Shown piece by piece: positions 1 to 8,230 of a stretch of 13,388 nt of DNA. How positions within the stretch are numbered: the stretch's first letter is position 1; the number at the start of each line of letters is the position of its first letter. The notes beneath the pieces were generated by a model, which was not told the DNA's origin, made no database searches, and was given only the letters and a program-made list of their open reading frames with translations. The DNA lies in the NCBI GenBank assembly GCA_004325065.1, contig PITI01000373.1:1-13388 (forward strand), read 5' to 3'. A program made the translations under genes and the position numbers. Source of the DNA: Hamiltosporidium magnivora. Its lineage: Eukaryota > Microsporidia > Dubosqiidae.

Positions 1-740
1 TATTTTATACCAGAATATACTCGATGATCGACTTTGTGTTCACCAAAAAGCTCGCTTTGGTATATATATGGCTTAACTTTGCGGAAAGGTTTTTCCAGTG
101 TTAAACATGTCATTTGTTATACAGATTTACCATAATATAGGCTTAGTTTAATTTTTAACTTATTTCTTTGTATGCCTTTCAAACTATCTACATCATATAG
201 TTTTTTGTTTACTTCATCATCGAGAAATTCTTGCATCATTGCGACTTATTTTATGTTGCCAATCGACACCAACGTGTTAATAGCTCCCATTCTTCTTCCC
301 TCTGTTTAGTTCTAATTTTACTCATAGATCGCCGCCGATGTATTTTTCCATCTTCTTTCTCAATCTTTAAGCAATTTTTCTTTTTTATAAAATTTAACTA
401 AATATTTTACTCATGAATCTCTGAGAATCCGAAATCCAACTCTATCTATAACCTGTTAATTTATCGCGATAACAGAATACAAATGAAAGAAGCCTTTTTT
501 GATCATTTTGCATTCAAATATTTTATTTTCACTTGCTCAATCAAAATATTTTCGTTTAGCTCCCTTATTGCATTCATTATTCTTTTTGTTTTCTTCTTCA
601 AGTCTCTATTGATCCAGTTCTATGATTATGATTATATTTTACGCCAGGTCATTTACTTCGTTTTAGTTTCTGATTTTTCATTTATGTCTTATAATATGCT
701 AAATTTCGGGATTATGGAATCAGGAGATAAATTTTCATGA
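1..740 (-). pseudogene. Decayed coding fragment, possibly retroelement-derived
   Basis: No intact gene is visible, but the minus strand keeps long coding-like stretches broken by stops and frame changes. From 605 down to 540 it reads RLEEENKKNNECNKGAKRKY and onward to a TGA, and the same frame continues to about 459. A 24-residue piece, MSKIRTKQREEEWELLTRWC..., lies at 325-251. From 239 to the window edge one frame has a single TAA (117-119) in about 79 codons and includes LDDEVNKKLYDVDSLKGIQR and KPYIYQSELFGEHKVDHRVY. Base composition resembles the retroelement copies rather than the AT-rich spacers. The charged, tryptophan-containing pieces could be the N-terminal part of a retroelement protein that runs off the left edge, but no family motif is visible, so this is inference. 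An 85-codon plus-strand frame at 483-740 is hydrophobic, low in complexity and unconvincing. Bases 741-954 hold nothing recognisable and become almost pure A/T after 900. Confidence 0.4.
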
Positions 741-954
741 TTATAAATTACAGGCCTTTTAAAGTTCCAACCCTGCTATTATTTGATATTTATCTGCACA
801 CCAGGAAACCACTCCCTTATCTTCCCCGCAGAGAAAAAGTGTTCACCCGAAATTAGCCAAGTGGGTTCTATAGAAAAGCTTTTTTTTGCTCAGACAAAAG
901 ACACAATTATTTTAATATAATATTAAATATTAATTTATTTGATAATACTTTATT

Positions 955-1721
955 TTAAAATATAAATGTATTTTAAACAGTGCAAGAGTTATTTTTGTTT
1001 TCATGTCATTAATGCAGTTCTAGATTTAACATAAAAAACTGCTACTCCAATCCTTCATCAGTAACGCTAAGATACCACAATTCGAAAACTTTCATTTAAA
1101 ATAGGTGTTTAGAACCTAATTAAAGCCCGAGGCAGTTGTCCGCAGTTCGTTAGTGTCTGATGCATGGAGTTTATGTTAGGCTTGACCCACCCTAGAGCCT
1201 ACCCAGCATCTCACTTACTCTATACTTTCTAAGAAAAATACCTTCTAGTAAAGATATATTTCAGAGGCTTACATGAGTCTATCTTGACACTGCAATGTCA
1301 TATCAACAGGTATAACCTGTATATTGGGTTTCCCGGCTTAACTGGGGTTATTTTTTTAAATACACAGACGCTAAGTCTTCTAACCTGAGTGAGAAATGGT
1401 AGTTTCCCATGCGATTACATGGTCATTACCCACAATTTCGGCTGCGGTATTCGATCTAGTTGCATAAAAAACTACAAAAGAAATTTTTAGAAATGTTTTG
1501 CTATTTACTAGACCTACTCATAGATATCCTATTGAACCCCCGAAAATCTTGTGTGGTTTTATTCCCATCAAAAATCCAAACAATGAATTCACATTAGTTT
1601 CACATACCGTTACCAAGCAGATTGTTTTTTATGTGGCTTCCACCCTCAACCTTCATTTGATAAAAGAAGTAAATAAAAAAATGTTCAGCATACTATTTTA
1701 GGTTAAAATGTTTTTTCTCTT
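955..1721 (-). repeat. Conserved 3' region of the retroelement, copy 1
   Basis: This noncoding stretch follows the element's stop codon. It recurs inverted at about 5967-6740 and in direct orientation at about 12938 to the right edge. Its length in copy 1 (about 770 bp) and copy 2 (about 775 bp) agrees, which supports a full 3' untranslated region rather than a chance block. Anchors shared with copy 3 include CGCTAAGTCTTCTA (1369-1382), GGCTTAACTG against GGCTTTAACTG, AAGATATATTTCAGAG and AGAACCTAATTAA. Insertions and deletions between copies are not multiples of three, so most of it is not coding. A plus-strand open frame at 1498-1701 lies inside it; see the finding on the CGFIP block. Confidence 0.8.
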
Positions 1722-3402
1722 TTAAATAATTTCTTCCACCATTTTAACTACTTCATTATCTTCCTCTAAATCTGGCTCTTCATTTGTATTAGTTATTGGT
1801 TCCTTCACAGTGATTATGCTATCTAAAATAAGGGGTAAAATATTATTTGTATTTTCCGTTTTAACATCATCTTCCTGGTTGTTTACTTGCTTTAAAGGGG
1901 GTGTTGGTTGTTTATGCATCTCGGCTCTGCTAATAACACACTTTTTAGCTCTCTCCCGGCTCTCTTCGGCATTAGCTTAGACTCAAGTCTCTTCGTCGAT
2001 CAAAATAAATTCTTTCGACTGTCTACTAGAGTAAGTTGGATTGTATATATGCCTCTACATTCATAGGTATTTGCGGTTCTTTAAGGTGTTACTTATGGTA
2101 TTTAATTAACAATACAGTTCTAAGTGATTATAAAAGAAATTATCTCAACACTATACTTTTAAATAAGACCTAAAAACATTTTCTAATGTGCTATACTTCC
2201 TTGGCACCTCGGTAAACCTATTTGAAGAGAATATTAGGAAGTGATTTCTAATTCAATGAGGGTTATCCTATTCTGTCTATTATCTAAAATAAATATATCT
2301 GGCCTAATATTCCGAATTTTGACTTCGGGTTTTTTTCCAGATATTCACTCTTATCTCTGTATCCTTATTATCAAGAATTTCTTGAACTCTGTGACTCCTA
2401 ATTAGTTTTGAGGACTTAAACTTATATTTATTCAAAAAAGTAAATGTATACACCGTAACACTTCATTGTGTCGTCTAGAATGTCATGTTAGCATTTTTTC
2501 ACATCTATTTTTTAAGATTTTTACTGTTTTCATAGACTGGTTGCAGTGTTGACACATACCTGATGCACCCCATAATAGATTTCTATCTTGTCTATAGCAG
2601 AACATTGCTTTATCATATGGTCTTCCATTTCCTTTCTTTAACCCACTAAAGGAGTCATTTACACTTACCAGCTCGTTATTTATAGAATTATATAACTTTC
2701 AATGCAGTTTTCAATTTCTATTTCCTTGTATAAAATAAGATGTTGAGCTTCTGTAGATTTTTTCTTTGTGACTTCCCTTTCCAACCCTTATATTATTTTT
2801 AAAAGTTTTTTTATTGGTGAAAAGTCAGTTTTATCATTGTACTTAACCTTTAGGTTGCTGCTCTTTTCGTCGATGTATCTTTAGATTTCTCCAGAGAATC
2901 CAGGAGTTTCAAAAGCATTTGTTCGCTTTTAAACTCGACTCTATGTAAACCTCTTCCGAGTTACTTACCTGGAAGGTATAATGGTTCTTTACTTTTCTGA
3001 GCGTAGATGTATTTTGTTCTTTACTAACACCGAACGCATTGCATCATCTAACTTATATACGTCAGCCGATTCCATTAGAAGTAGAACTATGTTGTATTTG
3101 ATCAACGATATCGCACTTACTAATTGCAGAAAATAGATTCCTTGTAGTTAATATCGTGCTAAAAAATTTTTCTACCCTTGCTTTAAATTTAGTCTGTACT
3201 TCCTCAAACGACTTACTTCTTGGGATTAGTCTGTTTTTTTAATTATTTTAAAGTTTTATAAACACCTATATATTCTAGAAGAATAGCATTATCTTCCCAA
3301 CATGAATCATTGGCGGCTAACTTCTCTTTGTTTATTTCTAATCCTATATTGCTCATATACCTCTTCACCTCTTCTGTCATCTCTTCCAATATTTGACCAA
3401 TC
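1722..3402 (-). pseudogene. Reverse transcriptase / restriction-like endonuclease, C-terminal part (broken)
   Basis: Reading down the minus strand through several frame changes, the pieces fall in the order expected after an RT palm domain. They are: MSNIGLEINKEKLAA...LLEYIGVYKTLK (about 3390-3245), the RT core-to-thumb transition; RLIPRSKSFEEVQTKFK...FFSTILTTRNLF (about 3230-3130); LLMESADVYKLDDAMRSVLV (about 3090); GRGLHRVEFKSEQMLLKLL (about 2960-2900); RPYDKAMFCYRQDRNLLWGA (about 2620-2565). A Cys cluster follows, CQHC at 2543-2554 with NRCEKML near 2500, then SRRHNEVLRCIHLLF, NKYKFKSSKLIRSHRVQEIL, RPDIFILD (2282-2305) and ITLIELEITS (2237-2266). The Cys cluster followed by RPD and a downstream E matches the restriction-like endonuclease of R2/R4-type non-LTR elements. 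The tail carries VEAYIQS (about 2055), KKCVISRAEM and an acidic end, VEEII-stop. Several in-frame stops and shifts make it inactive. The His expected in the CCHC cluster is not visible (VKILKNRC). Confidence 0.85.
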
Positions 3403-3503
3403 TAAAGAAATAAATTTAATGCAAAAATAACAAAAAAATCTAAATTAAAAAATTTAATCGTAAAATACATCAAGAAACAAATAGAAAATAGATTTACTGA
3501 AAA

Positions 3504-5510
3504 TTATTTTACCTTTTTTTTAAGTTTTTTTAAATTATTTCTTTTATCTTTCTTCATACGTCGATCCAACAATTTTACTTTACCTTTACAATTAGGTATA
3601 TTAATATTTTTTCCTCTTGGAAAGATAACTTTAGGTTTGGATTTCGTTTTTTTATAAGAACTTTTAAATATTTTCTTAATTAACTGCTCCCTGTCTTCGT
3701 CACTATCAAAATCTATATTTTTTAATACTTTTTCTGATCTCTTAAGTGCCCTTCGTTTTCTTCTATCCAATGCTTCAATATTTTTTCTTTCTAAAAAATT
3801 AAATTTTTCATAATTTATTTCTTCATCTCTGATACGATTTAATTCTTCCATTTCTTTTTTATAAAAAGATGGTAAATTCTTGTGGTCATCGTGTACGTAT
3901 CTGTTGACACTTGATAATGCAAAATCTTTTTTATTTTCTTTTAAGTTAATTATTGAACGAAGTTCACCTTCATTAATTTCAAGACTATCAGAACAACTAT
4001 AACTTTCGGATATTTCATCGTCCAAATCTTTTTTAATATTTTCAGATACAGGAATATTATTTTCTAATTTAGAAGTTTGCGATATCTCTGGTTTTATATT
4101 AGAAAAGCCAGATTCTTGTTTATAATTTATTTGTTCTGACTTACTTTCATTATATATCTCATTTTCGGGCAAGGACTTAATTTCAGAAGTTTTATTTCTT
4201 TTGCTAAACAAAGGATCCAAATAAAAATTATCTAACGGTTGTTTTAAAGACTTGATATTACGTATTTGTCTAGATGTTTCCATTTTACGGGTTTCTTTAC
4301 TTTTTTTCACAATTTTTTTCTCAATTTCTTTAATCTTTGTATCATTTTCTTCAACAATATCATTTTCATTGAATTCATCGGAACAGGATTCGTAATCCTC
4401 GGAATTGGTGAACTCAGATGAATATTTTTCTTCATCACTAAATTCTTCGGAATATTCACTTACAGTATCTGAAACACATTCTTTGGTATTATCGATTTCA
4501 GTTTCTACTTTTCTATTTGAAGAATGAATTTCAATTTCAATTTCTTTTTTTTCGATTAAATTTTTAATTTTAACTATTTTTTTTATTAAAATTTTAATTT
4601 CTCTTTCACTTATCACTTTTAAATCTTCACAGAGAAACAGGCATTCTTTGTCAAAAATTTTATCAAAAACTTCTTTTCCATTTTTAATATCAAAATCAAC
4701 AACAATTTTACTAAAAGTTAAGAAATCAAGCAATAAATTCTTAGAAACAAGACAATTAGACAAAAGTCCAATTTTATAAAACTTAAAATCATTATATTCC
4801 CCTACTTTACCCTTTTCTCTATTTTTTAAAATATCTTTTGTCTTCAAATTGTTATCTGAATCACTGAAAACCTTTTCTGGTTTAAAAAAATCTGAATCTA
4901 TTTTATCCGGCATTATAAAACCTTTGCAGATAACAAAAATTTCTGCGCTTTCATTTCTAGAACTGAGTGGCTTTGTAGCAGACACATTCGTAAAAAATTG
5001 ATTAAAAACCCACAATAAAGAAGAATAATCCTTAGAACGAAAAACTTTGCTTATGAAAATTCCACCTTTCTTTAAAAAAGAGGCAGAAAGTTTTAAAGCA
5101 TTTAGAACCAATACGTTCTGGACAAAAGAATCTTTGTTCCAACAAGCACCCATGTTTGGTGCACCGTCATGCAAAAAAACATCAACTTTGTTGTTGTCTA
5201 AAATTCTTTTCAATTCCTTTTTACATTTATCGTGTGTTATATCACAAATAAGCGTTTCAACATCATTTAAAGGTTTTATAGGATCCAAATCTATGCCTAT
5301 TATTTTTCTAGTTACTGGCATATACTTACTAGCCACTTGTAACCATCCACCCGGTGCAGCACATAAGTCTACTAAAATATTTGCATCAGAAAGAAAATTA
5401 TATTTTGCGTTCAACTGTATTAATTTATAGGCAGCTCGTGATCTATAACCATCTTCTTTTGCCATGCTGTAGTACTTGTCTTTTCTATTTTTTCCAATTT
5501 TTTTCTTCAT
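3504..5510 (-). CDS. SPB1: Spb1-type AdoMet-dependent rRNA 2'-O-methyltransferase (FtsJ family)
   Basis: Intact 668-residue protein. The FtsJ/RrmJ methyltransferase domain spans roughly residues 20-200. It has the SAM motif VDLCAAPGGW (47-56), the acidic loop GIDLDP (72-77), and the full catalytic K-D-K-E set: K29 (SRAAYK), D115 (HDGAPN), K155 (FISKVFRSKDY) and E190 (SRNESAEIFVICKGF). The middle (about 340-420) is rich in E, S and D and is probably disordered. The end (about 535-668) is a basic Spb1 C-terminal domain with LPSFYKKEMEELNR, a run of KR-rich helix and KGKVKLLDRRMKKDKR. In yeast, Spb1 is a nucleolar pre-60S factor that methylates the 25S rRNA A-loop guanosine (Gm2922). The same role is inferred here from the domain set. 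It is shorter than yeast Spb1 (841 residues), mostly in the middle, as is common in reduced microsporidian proteins. The ATG is supported by the CCCC motif directly upstream. The gene is bracketed by retroelement copies on both sides. An antisense 127-codon frame at 5047-5430 is a shadow. Confidence 0.95.
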   Translation of the reverse strand: MKKKIGKNRKDKYYSMAKEDGYRSRAAYKLIQLNAKYNFLSDANILVDLCAAPGGWLQVASKYMPVTRKIIGIDLDPIKPLNDVETLICDITHDKCKKELKRILDNNKVDVFLHDGAPNMGACWNKDSFVQNVLVLNALKLSASFLKKGGIFISKVFRSKDYSSLLWVFNQFFTNVSATKPLSSRNESAEIFVICKGFIMPDKIDSDFFKPEKVFSDSDNNLKTKDILKNREKGKVGEYNDFKFYKIGLLSNCLVSKNLLLDFLTFSKIVVDFDIKNGKEVFDKIFDKECLFLCEDLKVISEREIKILIKKIVKIKNLIEKKEIEIEIHSSNRKVETEIDNTKECVSDTVSEYSEEFSDEEKYSSEFTNSEDYESCSDEFNENDIVEENDTKIKEIEKKIVKKSKETRKMETSRQIRNIKSLKQPLDNFYLDPLFSKRNKTSEIKSLPENEIYNESKSEQINYKQESGFSNIKPEISQTSKLENNIPVSENIKKDLDDEISESYSCSDSLEINEGELRSIINLKENKKDFALSSVNRYVHDDHKNLPSFYKKEMEELNRIRDEEINYEKFNFLERKNIEALDRRKRRALKRSEKVLKNIDFDSDEDREQLIKKIFKSSYKKTKSKPKVIFPRGKNINIPNCKGKVKLLDRRMKKDKRNNLKKLKKKVK

Positions 5511-5513
5511 GAT

Positions 5514-5523
5514 GGGGTTGGTT
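5514..5523 (-). promoter_or_regulatory. CCC-type start-proximal promoter motif of SPB1
   Basis: Read on the minus strand this is AACCAACCCCATC followed by ATG, so a CCCC run ends three bases before the start codon. C-run or G-run motifs just upstream of the ATG are a known microsporidian promoter signal, where 5' untranslated regions are very short. The surrounding DNA is almost C-free, which makes the run stand out. It supports both the chosen start and the microsporidian assignment. Confidence 0.7.
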
Positions 5524-5654
5524 TATGGAAAGATGTTTTATAAAATTATAAAATTCAAATATGCATTACTTTAAATTCTAAAGTCTGTTATTTAAATTAT
5601 TCAACGAAAAAATGGTGTATTTTTTAATGTTTTAAAGAAATATTAATTTTTTAA

Positions 5655-5966
5655 TTTAAATACGAGGATAGTTGAAAGGAACTCCTTTTATTGACAAAGA
5701 GGGTTTGATCCGCGACCAAATGGCGAAGAAAGCCGATAAAAGCTTCAAAGTGTGTTATTACCAGAGGCAAGATGCAGGAGGAACAATATCTCTTTTTGAA
5801 ATAAGCAAGTAACGAAAATATGATGTCAAACATTTAAAAAAATAACTATACACCCCTTATTTTGGATGGAGGAACCACATTAGAGGAACCGAAAATTAAC
5901 ATAAATGAAGAGTCGGATTTATAAGATGAAAATATGGTAGTACAAGAGGTAGAAGAAATTGTATAA
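5655..5966 (+). pseudogene. Retroelement polyprotein tail, copy 2 (broken)
   Basis: With small frame adjustments this stretch translates to a decayed relative of the copy 1 tail. Copy 2 EDS*KELLLLTKRV aligns with copy 1 VDSRKNLF*STKRL. KCVITRGKM aligns with KCVISRAEM. TPLILDGGTTLEEP aligns with LPLILDSIITVKEP, and NINEESDL with NTNEEPDL. Both end in a Glu-rich stretch and stop: VEEIV-TAA here, VEEII-TAA in copy 1. Several in-frame stops show that it is dead. The shared terminal stop codon fixes where the element's 3' untranslated region begins. Confidence 0.75.
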
Positions 5967-6740
5967 AATCTCGAAAAAAAATTTAAAAAGAAATTCATCA
6001 AATACATATTATAATTTTACTTTTAATGTATATTAAAGGGAAGATAACTACGGAATGAACTTTCTGCTTGGCAATGAGTATGTGAGATTGATATATAAAA
6101 TCATTGTTTGGATTTTTGGTGGGAATAAAGCCACACTCATTTTCAGCTGCCCCAAAGGTGTTTATATTAGGAAGAGGAGGGAGGGGCTCATGAAACGACT
6201 AAACCTTTTCTAAAAATCTATTTTGTAGTTTTTTATGTAATGAAATTGCAGACCGCAACTTAAATTATACGTAATTGCTATTTAAAAGCATGGAAATCTA
6301 GCCTTACACCACGAGTTAGAAGACTTAGCCCTTCGGTGATACAAAAATAAAACAATTTAAAACCAAGAGAGAGAATTAGCAGATTATATATGTTGGTACG
6401 TCATTACGCTGTCTAGGTAGCCCATATTTAAATCGCGGAAATATATCTTCTGGTGGGTTATGAGGTTCGGAAAGTGTAGATTAAGTGGAAATGCTGCATA
6501 GTCTTGAGGAAGCCCAGGGTGGGTTTGATCTATGATCACACTCTATGCAACGGAAATTGACAAACTCCAGGCATCTGCTTGCTCATTAATTGGATTTCAC
6601 ATACCTGTTAGATTAAAGGCTTTGGGATGTATGTATTCGAGGAGTACCAATGGAGAGTTATTTATCTTAGACTTAGAACTGCGTTAAAGCCATGAAAAAT
6701 GTAACACTTTCCACTGTTTTAAATTGATGTGATATTTTGA
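5967..6740 (+). repeat. Conserved 3' region of the retroelement, copy 2
   Basis: This is the inverted counterpart of 955-1721 and of the right-edge copy. The best-kept block within it is GTTTGGATTTTTGGTGGGAA at about 6109-6128 and the dozen bases after it, which match the reverse complement of 1548-1578 with about two differences. Other anchors are GAAGACTTAGC (about 6319-6329), GAAATATATCTTCTGG (about 6439-6454) and ATGCAACGGA (about 6544-6553). Plus- and minus-strand frames here are short and not conserved in the other copies. Confidence 0.75.
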
Positions 6741-7896
6741 GAATAAATCTTTTAAAATATATCCTTGCAAATGAGTATGCGGACATGGAAGAGGACAACA
6801 AAATAAAATTTGTATTTTTATTTGAAATATTAGACTAGATATATTTTTTTGATTAAAAAATAACAGTAGCAAGGCATATTAAATTCAGAATTACGTCATT
6901 GACTTGCTTAAAATAAAAAAAAATTGAATCCAGGGAATTACGACAAATAAGACGATGTTTTTGGCCTTATTTATAAGTGTATTGTTGAGATAATTCCTAT
7001 AATTAAAATGATTAATGAGATTCTAACTTATACTTTACATGTATAATAAAAATCTAAATATATCGGTAATAATATAAGCCATATATATACAATACTACTC
7101 AAAAATTCTAATGCATATTCATTGAGTTGATGAGGCATTTATAAGGATTAAAAATATTTATAAAAATTAGAAATGATAAACTGCGATTTGACACAAAAAG
7201 AAAAAATATAGAAATAAAACCTACCTCATTGAGTATATATGTCAAAGACTATTTGTATTTTAGAAAACAATTAGCTGAATTATAGAACCTTTAGTTATTG
7301 ATAAGAGTTCAGAATCCAAAATATACGAAAAGAGTCAAATATAAAAATCAAGAAAAACCAAAAATAAGGATTATTAATCACATATAGGCAATACTTTGAC
7401 TGGTATAGAATAAAAAGATATAGTTGACCTAAAAAACAATAAAATAACCCGTACTTTGTGTTTATTTTAAATATTTGATACTAATTGTTCATAAAAAGCT
7501 TCATTATTAAAAATTAAGTCGATATAATTTAATTTCTTCACTTTTTTATATACCTAATTGCTCGTTATGAAAAAGTTAAAAAAAGAGACATTGCTTGTTA
7601 ACCTAATTACTAATGGAAGTTCAATTTTTTCTCTTTAGATAGTATTTTTGATTGATTTTATCTTCTACTCACACAACAGCCGCCGATTATATAACTAAAG
7701 AAACATTTGTAAATTTCCTATAAATACTCTAATAAAATTAGAATTAGATATAAAATAATTATGAGTATTTTTAATCTTCAATTTATGAATCTAGTTTCAT
7801 TCAAATGAATCTATTCTTACACGGCAATTTTAATTTTTAGTGTGTCTTTGATTTTTAAATAACTTCAAGTAGTTTAAGCAAGTTTTTCTTAGTATT
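6741..7896. other. AT-rich intergenic stretch, no gene recognised
   Basis: Host-type spacer, dominated by A and T runs. The longest ATG-started frames I noticed are a 24-codon one on the plus strand (MKKLKKETLLVNL..., from 7567) and a 36-codon hydrophobic one on the minus strand (7138-7028). Neither has a promoter-like C or G run or a recognisable motif, so neither is annotated. No tRNA or other structured RNA was seen. Confidence 0.5.
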
Positions 7897-8142
7897 TTAA
7901 AATTTTTCATATAATATACAATCTTCTGCGTATTTTTCTTTTTCTTTAGAAATATTTACGAATACATTTAACTTATAAACATTTTTATAAACAAGAATAA
8001 TCGTATTACATTCTTTAAATTCATAATCTGGTTCAAATATATCATTATAGATTATATCTTTCTTTAGTTTCAAACATGCATCAAATTGTAAGCTAAGAAA
8101 TGTTAAAAAGCAAATATAAAAGAAAACATTTTTTAGATACAT
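7897..8142 (-). CDS. Small putative secreted cysteine-containing protein
   Basis: 81 residues from the ATG at 8142. The frame stays open six codons further upstream, but that extension begins with TTG and is not used here. Residues 1-22 look like a classical signal peptide: MYLKN, a hydrophobic core VFFYICFLTFLSL, then QFDA as a plausible cleavage site just before Cys23. The predicted mature part is about 59 residues, polar and rich in K, E and Y, with three cysteines (23, 45, 75), so one disulfide is possible. I recognise no family. A frame this long is unlikely by chance where A/T-rich stop codons are so frequent, and the signal peptide adds support. No CCC or GGG motif precedes it, but a TATAAATA-like element lies about 25 bases upstream (near 8163-8172). 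It stands alone, more than 1 kb from any other host gene. A lineage-specific secreted or host-facing protein is possible but unproven. Confidence 0.5.
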   Translation of the reverse strand: MYLKNVFFYICFLTFLSLQFDACLKLKKDIIYNDIFEPDYEFKECNTIILVYKNVYKLNVFVNISKEKEKYAEDCILYEKF

Positions 8143-8185
8143 TTTTTTTAAAAAATACAAGCGTATTTATACTTTTTTTAATAAA

Positions 8186-8230
8186 TTAAATTTTTTAATA
8201 AAATCGTTATTTTAAATTTTTTAATAAAAT
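8186..8230. repeat. Perfect 19-bp direct repeat, 26-bp period
   Basis: TTAAATTTTTTAATAAAAT occurs at 8186-8204 and identically at 8212-8230, separated by 7 bases (CGTTATT). It lies 44-88 bp upstream of the ATG of the small secreted-protein gene. It may be a promoter element or a slippage duplication; the sequence cannot distinguish these. Confidence 0.6.

Larger units (their letters stand above)
955..3402 (-). mobile_element. Non-LTR retrotransposon copy 1, 5'-truncated and decayed
   Basis: The element reads on the minus strand: broken reverse transcriptase/endonuclease coding sequence from about 3402 to 1722, then a 3' region down to about 955. The right boundary is set by where coding similarity starts, in the segment that normally follows the RT catalytic core, so the 5' end is missing. 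Loss of the 5' end is typical of target-primed reverse transcription. The left boundary is set by where similarity to copies 2 and 3 fades (around TTTTAAACAGTG at 971-982), and is accurate to about 20 bp. No LTR, no terminal inverted repeat and no convincing target-site duplication were seen. The copy lies about 100 bp beyond the SPB1 stop codon, on the same strand, so read-through from SPB1 would enter it in the sense direction. Confidence 0.85.
5655..6740 (+). mobile_element. Non-LTR retrotransposon copy 2, severely 5'-truncated
   Basis: Same family as copy 1 but on the plus strand, so it is inverted relative to copies 1 and 3. Only the last hundred or so codons and the 3' region remain. 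The 5' truncation lies near 5655, about 145 bp upstream of the SPB1 start and pointing away from it, leaving only a short host spacer (5524-5654) as SPB1 upstream DNA. The 3' limit is near 6740, where similarity to the reverse complement of copy 3 ends (copy 2 TTGATGTGATATTT against copy 3 AAGATGTGATACCTT). Close matches to copy 3 include GAATGCTGCATAGTCTTG-like and ACACCTGTTAGAT-like segments, at 6488-6508 and 6601-6615. Confidence 0.8.

Noticed and set aside
483..740. 85-codon hydrophobic plus-strand frame
   Set aside because: Low-complexity F/I/L/S composition, no promoter motif, and the opposite strand has better coding-like pieces.
955..3402. LTR retrotransposon or DNA transposon as the identity of copy 1
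   Set aside because: No LTRs, no terminal inverted repeats and no transposase motif. Variable 5' truncation with a shared 3' end and an RT-plus-nuclease tail fits a non-LTR element.
5047..5430. 127-codon open frame on the plus strand
   Set aside because: It lies wholly antisense to the methyltransferase domain of SPB1, whose motifs are complete. The frame follows from that gene's codon use.
5701..5715. GGTTTGATCC, resembling a tRNA B box
   Set aside because: No cloverleaf can be drawn around it, and it lies in the decayed retroelement coding sequence, aligned with copy 1 TTTTGATCGACG.
5651..5833. 60-codon minus-strand frame starting in the SPB1 upstream region
   Set aside because: It is the antisense shadow of the copy 2 polyprotein tail and has no counterpart in copy 1.
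6684..6872. 62-codon minus-strand frame
   Set aside because: It crosses the 3' boundary of retroelement copy 2 into host spacer, so it cannot be an old gene, and it has no recognisable feature.
7028..7138. 36-codon hydrophobic minus-strand frame
   Set aside because: Too short, with no upstream motif. Hydrophobic frames are expected by chance in A/T-rich DNA.
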